Shown piece by piece: positions 49,819-58,543 of a stretch of 64,000 nt of DNA; position 1 is the stretch's first letter, and every line of letters begins with the position of its first letter. The position numbers and the translations under genes were made by a program. The DNA is from Roseomonas sp. KE2513 (lineage in GTDB: Bacteria > Pseudomonadota > Alphaproteobacteria > Acetobacterales > Acetobacteraceae): NCBI RefSeq assembly GCF_016107305.1, contig NZ_RCVR01000001.1, positions 310,001 through 374,000 on the forward strand, written 5' to 3'. The notes under the pieces are model-generated. The model was not told the origin of the DNA, searched no databases, and saw only the letters and a program-made list of their open reading frames with translations.

Positions 49819-50244
49819 ATGCAGAAACACGCTTCCGCCAGCTGGACCGGCGGCCTGAAGGATGGCCGCGGCACGATCTCGACCGAGAGCGGCGCGCTGA
49901 ACGCGCAGCCCTACGGCTTCGCCACGCGCTTCGAGGGCGTGAAGGGCACCAACCCCGAGGAGCTGATCGGCGCCGCCCACGCGGGCTGCTTCACCATGGC
50001 GCTCTCCCTCATCCTCGGGAATGCCGGGTTGAAGGCGGACCAGATGGACACGAAGGCCGACGTCACGCTCGACAAGGTGGGGGACGGCTTCGAGATCACC
50101 AAGATCCACCTCACGCTGCGGGCGAAGATCCCCGGCACCGACGACGCTACCTTCCAGGACCTGGCGGGCAAGGCGAAGGCGGGCTGCCCGGTCTCCAAGC
50201 TGTTCAAGGCCGAGATCACGCTCGACGCGGCCCTCGAGGCCTGA
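49819..50244 (+). CDS. OsmC family peroxiredoxin
   Basis: OsmC/Ohr proteins reduce organic hydroperoxides through two reactive cysteines. Here they are Cys57 (AAHAGCFTMAL) and Cys123 (KAGCPVSKLF), with conserved Glu47-Glu48 in TNPEELIGAA. At 141 residues it is full length and close to the OsmC subgroup (SASWTGGLKDGRGTIST start). The start ATG is preceded by GAGGAGAGA. Cytosolic, likely stress induced, although no operator was recognised. Confidence 0.93.
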   Translation: MQKHASASWTGGLKDGRGTISTESGALNAQPYGFATRFEGVKGTNPEELIGAAHAGCFTMALSLILGNAGLKADQMDTKADVTLDKVGDGFEITKIHLTLRAKIPGTDDATFQDLAGKAKAGCPVSKLFKAEITLDAALEA

Positions 50245-50293
50245 GACCTGCGGCGCCGGCACGTCCGGCGCCGCCCCTTTGCGGAGAGTGCCG

Positions 50294-51877
50294 ATGACCA
50301 CCCGCCGCGCCCTGCTGGGCGGCGCCACCGCCCTTCTCGCCGCCCCGGCTCTCGCGCAGGGGGAGGCCGCGCGGGTGCTGCGCTTCGTGCCGCAGGCGGA
50401 CGTGACAACGCTCGATCCGCTCGCCACCACCTCCTACGCGGTGCGGAACCACGGGCATCTCCTCTGGGACACGCTCTGGGGCCTGGACGCCGATTTCCGC
50501 CCGCAACCTCAGCTCGCTGAGGGCTACGTGGTGGAGGATGACGGGCGGCGCTGGGTGATCACGCTGCGCGATGGACCGACTTTCCACGACGGGGAGAAGG
50601 TGCGCGCGGCCGATGCCGTCGCCTCGATCCGCCGGTGGATGGCGCGCGACACACACGGGCAAACCCTGGCCGCGCGGCTGGACGCGATCGAGGTGATCGA
50701 CGACCGGCGCTTCGTCATCCGCCTGCGGCGCCCCTTCGGCGTGATGCTGGAGGCGCTGGGCAAGTCCTCCTCCTACCCCTGCTTCATCATGCCGGAGCGC
50801 TTCGCGAACCTCCCCGCCGCGACGCCGCTAACGGAGGTGGTGGGTTCCGGCCCCTACCGCTTCGCGGCGGAGGAGCGGCGCTCCGGGTCGCTCGCGGTCT
50901 ATCGGCGCTTCGAGGGCTACGTCCCCACACCGGGCGGGTCGGTGGCGGTGACGGCGGGCCCGAAGCTCGCCCATTTCGAGCGGCTGGAGTGGCATATCCT
51001 GCCCGACCCCTCGACCATCGGCGCCGCGCTCCAGGCCGGCGAGATCGACTGGTGGGAGCGGGCGGCGCCGGACCTTCGCCCGCTCCTCGCCCGCCGGCGG
51101 GACGTGGTGGTGGACCGGGTGGAGACCCAGGGCACCGTCGCGATGCTGCGCCCCAACCACCTCCACCCGCCCTTCGATGACCCCGTCGTGCGCCGCGCCC
51201 TGCTGCCGGCGCTGAGTCAGGCCGACATCATGGCGGCGATCATGGGCGACGACCGCAGCCGCTTCCGGGACGGGATGGGCTGCTTCCCGCCGGGCTCGCC
51301 GCTCGCCTCCGACGAGGGGCTCGCGGCCGTCGCGGGGCCGCGGGACATGGCCGCCGCGCGGGCGGCGCTGGCGGCCACCCGCAAGGCCGGCGCGCGGGTC
51401 GTGGTGCTGAACCCCGCGGACCAGGTCAACAACAGCAACGCCACCCTCGTCTGCGCGGACGTGATGAAGCGCGTCGGCTTTGAGGTGGAGGTCGCGACCT
51501 CCGACTGGGGCACGATGCTGGCCCGTCGCGCCCGGCGGGACCGTCCCGAACGGGGCGGCTGGAACGCCGTCTACGTCGCCTTCGGGGGCGAGGACCTGGT
51601 CAATCCCGGCGGCCATCCCCTGTTGCGCGGCAACGGCGCCGATGCCTGGTTCGGCTGGCCGACCAGCCCCGCGCTGGAGGCGCTGCGCGACGAGTGGCTG
51701 GAGGCGCCGGACATGGAGGCGCAGCGGCGGATCGGCCGCGCCGTGCAGGCCCGCTTCTTCGAGGAGGTGCCCTTCTACGCCCTCGGCCAGTACTTCCTCG
51801 ACAGCGCCTATCGCCGGGGGCTGAAGGTGGAGCGGCGCGGGATGACGCTGCCGCTGAACGTGCGGCGGGAGGCCTGA
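50294..51877 (+). CDS. ABC transporter substrate-binding protein, peptide/nickel (family 5)
   Basis: A periplasmic receptor of 527 residues. The signal peptide has twin arginines (MTTRRALLGGATALLAAPAL, cleaving near ALAQG). The SBP_bac_5 core is recognised from VLRFVPQADVTTLDPLATTS, RWVITLRDGPTFHDGEKVRA, GSGPYRF and the C-terminal region. The family binds oligopeptides, nickel chelates or glutathione. No permease or ATPase genes flank it, so it is an orphan receptor. The ATG at 50294 was chosen over an in-frame ATG at 50279 because of the RBS (GGAGAG) and signal peptide. Confidence 0.9.
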   Translation: MTTRRALLGGATALLAAPALAQGEAARVLRFVPQADVTTLDPLATTSYAVRNHGHLLWDTLWGLDADFRPQPQLAEGYVVEDDGRRWVITLRDGPTFHDGEKVRAADAVASIRRWMARDTHGQTLAARLDAIEVIDDRRFVIRLRRPFGVMLEALGKSSSYPCFIMPERFANLPAATPLTEVVGSGPYRFAAEERRSGSLAVYRRFEGYVPTPGGSVAVTAGPKLAHFERLEWHILPDPSTIGAALQAGEIDWWERAAPDLRPLLARRRDVVVDRVETQGTVAMLRPNHLHPPFDDPVVRRALLPALSQADIMAAIMGDDRSRFRDGMGCFPPGSPLASDEGLAAVAGPRDMAAARAALAATRKAGARVVVLNPADQVNNSNATLVCADVMKRVGFEVEVATSDWGTMLARRARRDRPERGGWNAVYVAFGGEDLVNPGGHPLLRGNGADAWFGWPTSPALEALRDEWLEAPDMEAQRRIGRAVQARFFEEVPFYALGQYFLDSAYRRGLKVERRGMTLPLNVRREA

Positions 51878-51947
51878 GCGGTCACCCGCGCCCTTGCCCC
51901 GGCGCCCGCCCGGCCCGATCTTCCGGCCAGCCCAAGGGACTGCACGC

Positions 51948-53204
51948 ATGGACACGAACCCCTCGAACCTCCTCCCCTCGCTGGACGACGCTGCGCGGCT
52001 GAACCGGCTGGCGGAGCTGGCCGTGAAGGTCGGGCTGGGGCTGGTGCCTGGGCAGGAGCTGGTGATGACCTCCCCGGTGGAGGCGCTGCCGCTGGCCCGG
52101 CTGATCACGGAGCACGCCTACAAGGCAGGGGCGAGCCTCGTGACCACGCTCTTCTCGGACGAGCAGTCCACGCTGCTGCGCTACCGCTTCGGCCCGGACG
52201 AGGGCTTCGACACCTCCTCCGCCTGGCTCTTCGAGGGAATGGCGGCGGCCTTCCGGAGCGGTGCGGCGCGGCTGGCGATCGTGGGCTCCGACCCCTCGCT
52301 GCTGTCGGAGCAGGACCCGGGCAAGGTGGCGCGGGCGAACCGGGCGCAGTCGAAGGCCTATCGCCCGGCGCTGGACCTGATCGCGGACAGCTACATCAAC
52401 TGGACCCTCGTGCCCTTCGCCCATCCGGCCTGGGCGCGGGCCGTGTTCCCCGAGGCGGCGCCGGAGGAGGCGGTCCGTCGGCTCTGGGACGCCATCTACT
52501 CGATCACGCGCGTGGACACGCCCGACCCCATCGCTGCCTGGGCGGCGCATAACGCGAACCTCAAGGCGCGGCAGGACCGGCTGAACGAGCAGCGCTTCCA
52601 CTCCCTCCGCTTCCGCGGGCCGGGCACGGACCTCATCGTGGGGCTGGCCGAGGGACATGCCTGGATGGGCGGGGCGAGCCGCGCGAAGAACGGCGTCTAC
52701 GGCAACCCGAACATCCCGACGGAGGAGGTCTTCACCACCCCGCACCGGGCGCGCACCCAGGGCGTGGTCTCCGCCACCAAGCCGCTCTCGCACCAGGGCA
52801 CGCTGATCGACGGCATCCGCGTCCGCTTCGAGGAGGGCGCCATCGTCGAGGCCCACGCGACGCGCGGGCAGGCGGTGCTGGAGCAGATGATCTCGACCGA
52901 CGCCGGCGCGCGCCAGCTCGGTGAGGTGGCGCTGGTGCCCAGCTCCAACCCCATCGCGCGCAGCGGCATCCTGTTCCTGAACACGCTGTTCGACGAGAAC
53001 GCGGCGAGCCACATCGCGCTCGGCCAGGCCTACAGCAAGTGCTTCGTGGCCGAGTTCTCCGAGGAGGAGCTGGTGCGGCGCGGGGCTAACCGCAGCCTCA
53101 TCCATGTGGACTGGATGATCGGCTCGCCGGAAGTCGAGGTGGACGGGCTGGACGAGGCTGGCCACGCCACGCCGGTGATGCGTGGCGGCGAGTGGGTGGA
53201 CTGA
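51948..53204 (+). CDS. M29 family metallo-aminopeptidase
   Basis: An aminopeptidase of the thermophilic (M29) family, 418 residues. Recognisable blocks are LNRLAELAVKVGLGLVPGQE at the start, NLKARQDRLNE, GLAEGHAWMGG, NPNIPTEEVFTTPHRARTQG with two metal-binding residues (Glu and His), LFDENAASHIALGQAY, and NRSLIHVDWMIGS near the C-terminus. The enzyme releases N-terminal residues from peptides in the cytosol. It follows the peptide-type receptor by 70 bases, so a joint role in peptide use is possible but not proven. Confidence 0.92.
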   Translation: MDTNPSNLLPSLDDAARLNRLAELAVKVGLGLVPGQELVMTSPVEALPLARLITEHAYKAGASLVTTLFSDEQSTLLRYRFGPDEGFDTSSAWLFEGMAAAFRSGAARLAIVGSDPSLLSEQDPGKVARANRAQSKAYRPALDLIADSYINWTLVPFAHPAWARAVFPEAAPEEAVRRLWDAIYSITRVDTPDPIAAWAAHNANLKARQDRLNEQRFHSLRFRGPGTDLIVGLAEGHAWMGGASRAKNGVYGNPNIPTEEVFTTPHRARTQGVVSATKPLSHQGTLIDGIRVRFEEGAIVEAHATRGQAVLEQMISTDAGARQLGEVALVPSSNPIARSGILFLNTLFDENAASHIALGQAYSKCFVAEFSEEELVRRGANRSLIHVDWMIGSPEVEVDGLDEAGHATPVMRGGEWVD

Positions 53205-53239
53205 GCGCCGCGCCTTTCAGGATCTGGGATGAACTGTTC

Positions 53240-53713
53240 ATGACCTCTCGCCGCCGCGCCCTTTCGAGCCTTTCCATGCTGGCCGCGCTCTCCGTCGCCG
53301 CGCCGCTCGCCGCGCAGGCGCCCGGCATTGCCGTGGAGCAGCCCTGGGCACGCGCTGCCTTGCTGGGTGGCAATGGCGGGGCCTTCCTCACGCTGCGCAA
53401 CACCGGCACGGCAGCGGACCGGCTCGTCTCCGCCTCCTCTCCCCTCGCCCGCACGACGGAGATCCACGAGACGGTGCGGGAGGGCGACGTGATGCGGATG
53501 CGCCCCGTCACCGGCATCGAGATTCCCGCGGGCGGCAGCGTGACGCTGCGGCCGGGCGGGTCGCATGTCATGATGACCGGGCTGAGCCAGGCGCTGCGCG
53601 CGGGCTCGACCGTGCCGCTGACGCTGAACTTCGAGCGCGCGGGCGCGGTCCAGGTGCAGGTGGCGGTGCAGGGGGCGGGCGCCAGCGCGCCGGCCGCCCA
53701 GCACACGCACTGA
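53240..53713 (+). CDS. periplasmic copper chaperone PCu(A)C
   Basis: A 157-residue exported protein. After the signal peptide (MTSRRRALSSLSMLAALSVA, cleavage near PLAAQA) the PCu(A)C domain shows the exact copper motif His76-X10-Met87-X21-His109-X-Met111. These residues bind Cu(I) for delivery to the CuA or CuB site of cytochrome oxidase or for periplasmic copper handling. Proline/alanine/histidine at the C-terminus (AAQHTH) may add metal ligands. No Sco gene is next to it. It lies 35 bases after the M29 gene. Confidence 0.92.
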   Translation: MTSRRRALSSLSMLAALSVAAPLAAQAPGIAVEQPWARAALLGGNGGAFLTLRNTGTAADRLVSASSPLARTTEIHETVREGDVMRMRPVTGIEIPAGGSVTLRPGGSHVMMTGLSQALRAGSTVPLTLNFERAGAVQVQVAVQGAGASAPAAQHTH

Positions 53714-53731
53714 GTGCAGGGCGAGACGCGC

Positions 53732-54691
53732 CTATTCCTTCCAAGGATGGGCGCGCCAGAGGGATTGAAGTTCCTCGCGCAGCGCTGAAAGCGTGGCCCG
53801 GTACTCGGGCGGCGCGAGGTAGCGCAGGGGCAGCGCCTGCTGCGAGGCGAGGCGGCGGAACTCCGCGTCTTCCATCACCGCCCGCGTGGCGGCGGCGAGG
53901 CGTTCCAGCACGGGGGCGGGCACGCCGGCCGGGGCGGCCAGGCCGCGCATGGAGCCCTGCACCACGTCGAAGCCCTGCTCGCGGAAGGTGGGCGTGTCCG
54001 GCGCCTCGGCCCAGCGTTCGGTTGCCATCTGGCCGAGGGCACGGAGCTGGTCCTGGCGCATGTCGTTGATCCCCTCCCCCACATTCATGCTCGCGACCAT
54101 GATCTGCCGGCCGAGGATGGCGTTGCGGACCGGGGCCGCGCCCGCGAAGGGCACATGCGTCATCCGAACGCCCGCCAGCCGCTCGAAGGCGAGCGCCGCA
54201 AGGTGGTCGTCGGAGCCGATGCCGGTCGTGCCGTAGGTGACGGTATCCGGGTTGGCTTTTGCGAAGGCGACGAGGTCCGGCAGGGTGCGGAAGCGGCTGT
54301 CGGGCGGCACGAGAAACGCGCCGGGGTCGTCCACCACGTTTGCGACGGGCGCGAAGTCCTCAAGCCGGTAGCGCGCCTGCCGCTCGATCGGGATGCTGAC
54401 GATGTTGGGCGTGTTGATGAAGCCGATCGTGTAGCCGTCGGGCTGGGCGCGCGCCATCTCGGCCCAGCCGATCTCGCCGCCAGCGCCGGCGCGGTTCAGC
54501 ACGACGACGGATTGCCCCAGTTCCCGCTCCAGGAAGCGCGCGAGGGTGCGGGCGGCGACATCGGTGCCGCCGCCGGGCGGGAAGGCGACGATCATCGTGA
54601 CCGGGCGCTCGGGCCAGGCGGCGCGGGCGGGGCCTGCCGCGAGGGCGGCCGCGGATGACGCGGCAAGGGCCGCGAAGTGGCGACGCTTCAT
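53732..54691 (-). CDS. Bug family tripartite tricarboxylate transporter substrate-binding protein
   Basis: A periplasmic receptor of 319 residues with a signal peptide ([20 protein letters not shown], cleavage near ARAAWP). Bug motifs: RPVTMIVAFPPGGGTDVAAR, QSVVVLNRAGAGGEIGW, GYTIGFINTPNIV, TYGTTGIGSDDHLAAL and MTHVPFAGAAP. The ligand is probably a carboxylate, unknown in detail. It is divergent from the RraA-like gene (196 bases between starts), so the two may share a regulatory region. The start ATG is preceded by GGAAAGC. Confidence 0.9.
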   Translation of the reverse strand: MKRRHFAALAASSAAALAAGPARAAWPERPVTMIVAFPPGGGTDVAARTLARFLERELGQSVVVLNRAGAGGEIGWAEMARAQPDGYTIGFINTPNIVSIPIERQARYRLEDFAPVANVVDDPGAFLVPPDSRFRTLPDLVAFAKANPDTVTYGTTGIGSDDHLAALAFERLAGVRMTHVPFAGAAPVRNAILGRQIMVASMNVGEGINDMRQDQLRALGQMATERWAEAPDTPTFREQGFDVVQGSMRGLAAPAGVPAPVLERLAAATRAVMEDAEFRRLASQQALPLRYLAPPEYRATLSALREELQSLWRAHPWKE

Positions 54692-54887
54692 GCTTTCCTC
54701 CCCTCGCCGCCCGTTCCCCTCGGGGCGGGCGGCTTGCCAATCGCAGGGATCGTGCCGATCCTGGGCCACGCCGCCAAGACGGCGCGGAGGGGAATGTCCG
54801 GATGCCGGGTGCCATCGGGCGCCCCTCTCCGCCGCCTCTCCGACGATCATTCCGCCGCGACGGCGGATCGCCAGGAGAGTTCCCCCT

Positions 54888-55565
54888 ATGACCGTTGGCC
54901 TTCGCATTGCCGAGCGGCGCCCCGAGCCCGACGCCGCCCTGATCGCCCGTGCCGCGAAGCTGCCGGTGGCCAATATCGGCGACGTGATGAGCCGCCTTCA
55001 GGCGATGCGCGGCGGCTTCATGGCCTATGGCGGGCGCCGCACCTTTGTCGGCCCCGCGCTGACGGTGAAGGCGCGGCCGGGCGACAACCTCTTCCTGCAC
55101 CGCGCCATCGACCTCGCGCGTCCGGGCGAGGTGATCGTCTGCGATGGTGGCGGAGACCTTGAGATCGCGCTCGCCGGCGACCTGATGATCGGCCATGCCG
55201 AGAGCCGCGGCGTCGGTGCGCTGGTGATCGACGGCGCCGTGCGCGACCTCGACGGCATCGAGCGGATGGATATCGGCGTCTGGGCACGCGGCGCGACCCC
55301 GGCCGGCCCCTACAAGGACGGACCCGGCGAGATCGGCTATCCCATTGCCTGCGGCGGGCAGGTGGTGATGCCCGGCGACCTGATCGCGGCGGACGAGGAC
55401 GGCGTGGTGGTGATCCCCTTGGCCGAAGCGGCGCAGGTGATCGCCGATGCCGAGAAGCACTCGACGAAGGAGCAGGAGACCACCGCCGCCATCAAGGCCG
55501 GCGGCTGGGTGCGCGGCTGGGTGGAGGAGACGCTCGCGGCCAAGGGCGTCGCTGTTACGCGATGA
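54888..55565 (+). CDS. RraA-fold protein, class II aldolase/decarboxylase candidate
   Basis: A 225-residue RraA-fold protein. The active-site strip GALVIDGAVRD places Asp115, Gly116, Arg119 and Asp120 where 4-hydroxy-4-methyl-2-oxoglutarate and 4-carboxy-4-hydroxy-2-oxoadipate aldolases have their metal and substrate residues. It is also related to RraA, a regulator of RNase E, but the genetic company of dehydrogenases and a carboxylate receptor favours an aldolase or oxaloacetate decarboxylase role. It overlaps the downstream Ldh-family gene (ATGA) and heads the plus-strand run that follows. Cytosolic. Confidence 0.8.
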   Translation: MTVGLRIAERRPEPDAALIARAAKLPVANIGDVMSRLQAMRGGFMAYGGRRTFVGPALTVKARPGDNLFLHRAIDLARPGEVIVCDGGGDLEIALAGDLMIGHAESRGVGALVIDGAVRDLDGIERMDIGVWARGATPAGPYKDGPGEIGYPIACGGQVVMPGDLIAADEDGVVVIPLAEAAQVIADAEKHSTKEQETTAAIKAGGWVRGWVEETLAAKGVAVTR

Positions 55566-56653
55566 GGCACGTTCCGGCCGAGCGCGTCCGGCGGCAGATC
55601 CTGGGCGTGCTGCACGCCTGGGGCATGGCCGAGGACCTGGCGGCGACCACCGCCGAGGCGATGGTCGAGACCGACCTGATGGGTATCGACAGCCACGGGC
55701 TCTCGATGCTGATGATGTACGAGAGCTTCCGGGAAGCCGGGCAGCTCGACCTTTCCGCGCGGCCGCGCGTGGTGCTGGACATGCCGGCGACGGCGCTGGT
55801 GGATGGCGGCGCCAATCTGGGCCACCCCGTCGCGGATTTCTGCATCCGCCTCGCGGTGGAGAAGGCGCAGGCGGCCGGAATCGCGGCGGTGGGGGCGCGA
55901 AACTCCCATCATTTCGGTGCGGCCGGGCATTACGCGCGCGTCGCGTCGTCCGCGGGAATGATCGGGATGATCACCAGCTCCGCGCGCACGGTGCTGATGG
56001 TGCCGACGCGCGGCACGCTGCCGCTGCTGGGCGCGAACCCCATCGCCTTCGCTGCGCCTGCGTTGCGGAACCGCCCCTTCGTGCTCGACATCTCCACCAC
56101 GACGGTCGCGGCCAACAAGGTGAAGGTCTACGACCTCAACGGGAAGCCGATCCCCGAGGGATGGGTGGTGGACGAGGCCGGGCGGCCGGTGACGGATTCA
56201 GCCGAGGCCATGCGGATCATCTTTAAGGAGCCGGGCGGCGGCGTCACGCCGCTGGGTGGCGCGGAGGTGACGGGCGGGCACAAGGGCTATGGGCTCGGCG
56301 TGATGGTGCAGGTGCTCTCCGCCACGCTGACGGGCGCCGCCTTCGGGCCGATCCGCAATCCCACGCGGGTGCCGGGCGACCCGGACGATGTCGGGCATTT
56401 CTTCCTCGCGATCAATCCGCGTGCCTTCCGGCCAGAGGGCGGGTTCGAGGCGGAGATGGACGCGATGATCGACACGCTCCGCGCGACGCCGCCGGCCGAT
56501 CCCGCACGACCCGTGCTGGTAGGCGGCGACCCCGAGGCGATGGAGCGCGAGCGGCGTCTGGCGGAGGGCATTCCGGTGCCACCCGCGCTGGAGGCGCATA
56601 TTCGCGCCATCTGCGGGCGTTCGGGAGCAAAGTACGAATTGAGCGACGACTGA
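55562..56653 (+). CDS. Ldh family malate/L-lactate-type dehydrogenase
   Basis: A 363-residue NAD(P)-dependent oxidoreductase of the type-2 malate/lactate dehydrogenase family (as YlbC, YiaK, ComC). The substrate-side motif is GIDSHGLSMLMMY, with Asp43-Ser44-His45-Gly46. The catalytic His is probably His116 in ARNSHHFGAAGHYA. The block GGHKGYGLGVMVQVLSA is also a family hallmark. The family oxidises 2-hydroxy acids such as malate, lactate, sulfolactate, ureidoglycolate or 2,3-diketogulonate; which applies here is open. It overlaps the RraA-like gene, and a Bug receptor gene follows 22 bases on. Confidence 0.9.
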   Translation: MRHVPAERVRRQILGVLHAWGMAEDLAATTAEAMVETDLMGIDSHGLSMLMMYESFREAGQLDLSARPRVVLDMPATALVDGGANLGHPVADFCIRLAVEKAQAAGIAAVGARNSHHFGAAGHYARVASSAGMIGMITSSARTVLMVPTRGTLPLLGANPIAFAAPALRNRPFVLDISTTTVAANKVKVYDLNGKPIPEGWVVDEAGRPVTDSAEAMRIIFKEPGGGVTPLGGAEVTGGHKGYGLGVMVQVLSATLTGAAFGPIRNPTRVPGDPDDVGHFFLAINPRAFRPEGGFEAEMDAMIDTLRATPPADPARPVLVGGDPEAMERERRLAEGIPVPPALEAHIRAICGRSGAKYELSDD

Positions 56654-56675
56654 AACGAACCGGGAGGAAACAAGG

Positions 56676-57635
56676 ATGAAGCGCAGGACGATCCTCGGGG
56701 CCGCAGGCACGCCCCTGGCCTGCCCGGCCTTTGCCCAGGGGATCGGCCCCTGGGCGCCGACGCGGCCCGTGCAACTCATCGTCGGCTACGCGCCGGGGGG
56801 CGGCAGCGACATCATCGCGCGCACCATCGCGGAGGCTTCGGCCCCCTTCTTCCCCGTGCCGCTGGTGGTGGTGAACCGCCCTGGCGCGGGCGGCGCGCTG
56901 GCGGCCGAGCAGGTGGCCCGCGCGGCGCCGGATGGACACACGCTGATCGTCCATGGCGGGAGCGAGAGCACCTCCCTCCCCGCCTTCCGCGACCTGCCCT
57001 ACGACCCCAAGCACTCCTTCCGCGCGGTAATTCGCATGACGCGGAACGGCCACTTCCTCGTCTGCAAGGGCGGGCCTTCGCCGCGCTTCCCCGACCTTCA
57101 GGCGGCGATTGCGGCGGCGAAGGCTGACCCAGGCGGGATCGCACACGGCTCGGCGGGGAACGGGACGCTCTCGCAAGCGATCTTCATCCTGCTTGAACGC
57201 GCGGCGGGGGTGCAGTTCCTGCACGTGCCTTATACTGGTGGTGGGCCGGCGCTGCAGGCGCTGATCGCCGGGCAGACGGCGCTGAACATCAACGCCTCGG
57301 ACGAGCTGGGCGGCTTCGTGACCTCGGGCGACATCAAGCTGCTGGCGCTGGCTGCGGAACAGCGCGCGCCGGCCTACAAGGACGTGCCGACGATGCGCGA
57401 GCTCGGCTACGACATCGTGGCCGACAACATGAAGGGCTGGGTCGGGCCCGCTGGGCTGACCGATGAAATGGTGAAGTCGCTGCACGACCGTTTCCGCCAG
57501 GGCATGCAGACACCGACCTGGGCGCGCTTCATGGAGCGCGTCGGCGAGGCGGACGGCTACGCGGACGGGCCGACCTTCCAGGCCGCGATGGACCGGCTGC
57601 TCGACAACATCCGCGCCGCGATGAAGAGGACCTGA
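56676..57635 (+). CDS. Bug family tripartite tricarboxylate transporter substrate-binding protein
   Basis: A periplasmic receptor of 319 residues. The leader MKRRTILGAAGTPLACPAFA ends near AQG. Bug motifs: RPVQLIVGYAPGGGSDIIAR, FPVPLVVVNRPGAGGALAA, FLHVPYTGGGPALQAL and YKDVPTMRELGYD. It lies inside the plus-strand cluster 22 bases after the Ldh-family gene and five bases before a beta-hydroxyacid dehydrogenase gene, with a GGAGGAAAC ribosome site. Its ligand is therefore likely the acid that these enzymes use. No TctA/TctB partner is in the window. Confidence 0.92.
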   Translation: MKRRTILGAAGTPLACPAFAQGIGPWAPTRPVQLIVGYAPGGGSDIIARTIAEASAPFFPVPLVVVNRPGAGGALAAEQVARAAPDGHTLIVHGGSESTSLPAFRDLPYDPKHSFRAVIRMTRNGHFLVCKGGPSPRFPDLQAAIAAAKADPGGIAHGSAGNGTLSQAIFILLERAAGVQFLHVPYTGGGPALQALIAGQTALNINASDELGGFVTSGDIKLLALAAEQRAPAYKDVPTMRELGYDIVADNMKGWVGPAGLTDEMVKSLHDRFRQGMQTPTWARFMERVGEADGYADGPTFQAAMDRLLDNIRAAMKRT

Positions 57636-57640
57636 CGATC

Positions 57641-58543
57641 TTGGACACCGTATCGCCGCCGGCGCGCGTCGCCTTTCTTGGGCTGGGCGTGATGGGGGCC
57701 GCGATGGCCGCCAACATCGCGAAGGCGGGCTTCGCCCTCGTCGTGCACAACCGAAGCCGGGGCAAGGCGGAGGCGCTGGAGGCCGCCGGCGCGACCTGGG
57801 CCGCGACGCCGGCCGAGGCCGCGCGCGGGGCGGCGGTGGTGGGCCTCTGCCTTCCCGATACGCCGGACGTGGAGGCGGTGCTTTTCGGGCCCGACGGCGT
57901 GGCGGAAGGTGTCGCGCCTGGCACGGTGGTGATCGACTTCAGCACCATCGCCGCCGCTCCCGCCGCCGCTTTCGCGAAGCGGCTGCTGGAGGAGCGCGGC
58001 GCGCATCTGCTGGACAGCCCCGTGAGCGGCGGCCCGGCTGGCGCACAGGCGGGCACACTGACCTGCATGATCGGTGGCGATGCGGATGCCTTTGCGCGCG
58101 CACGGCCCTTCTTCGAGGCGGTGGGCAAAACCTTCACCCATCTCGGCCCGCCCGGCGCCGGACAGGTCTGCAAGTCCGCGAACCAGCTCATGGTGGCGGC
58201 GACCATGCTGGCAGTGTCAGAAGCGCTGGCGCTAGGCCGCAAGGCTGGATTGGACCCGATGGCGATGCGCCAGGCGCTGCTCGGCGGCTCCGCGAAGTCT
58301 TTCGTGATGGAGAACCACGCGAAGCGCATCATCGAGGGCACGCTCCAGCCCGGCTTCCGGGCGGAGCTAATGCGGAAGGACACGCGGCTCTCGCTCGCGG
58401 CCATGCGCGACCACGGGGTCTTCGCACCCTCCACGGCCCTCGCCGCGCAAATGATGGAGGCGCTGGTGAACAGCGGGCGCGGGGGGATGGATTCGGCGGC
58501 CCTCGGGCTGCTGGTGGCGGAGCTTTCGGGGCTGGAGGGATGA
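57641..58543 (+). CDS. beta-hydroxyacid dehydrogenase family oxidoreductase (3-hydroxyisobutyrate dehydrogenase-like)
   Basis: A 300-residue NAD(P)-dependent enzyme with the Rossmann motif GLGVMG at 14-19 and HNRSRGKAEAL for the cofactor ribose. The substrate motif DSPVSGGPAGA (125-135) and the catalytic Lys178 and Asn181 in GQVCKSANQLM are present. The family includes 3-hydroxyisobutyrate dehydrogenase, tartronate semialdehyde reductase and others. The start is TTG at 57641, five bases after the Bug stop. A substrate cannot be chosen from the sequence. It overlaps the next gene by ATGA. Cytosolic. Confidence 0.9.
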   Translation: MDTVSPPARVAFLGLGVMGAAMAANIAKAGFALVVHNRSRGKAEALEAAGATWAATPAEAARGAAVVGLCLPDTPDVEAVLFGPDGVAEGVAPGTVVIDFSTIAAAPAAAFAKRLLEERGAHLLDSPVSGGPAGAQAGTLTCMIGGDADAFARARPFFEAVGKTFTHLGPPGAGQVCKSANQLMVAATMLAVSEALALGRKAGLDPMAMRQALLGGSAKSFVMENHAKRIIEGTLQPGFRAELMRKDTRLSLAAMRDHGVFAPSTALAAQMMEALVNSGRGGMDSAALGLLVAELSGLEG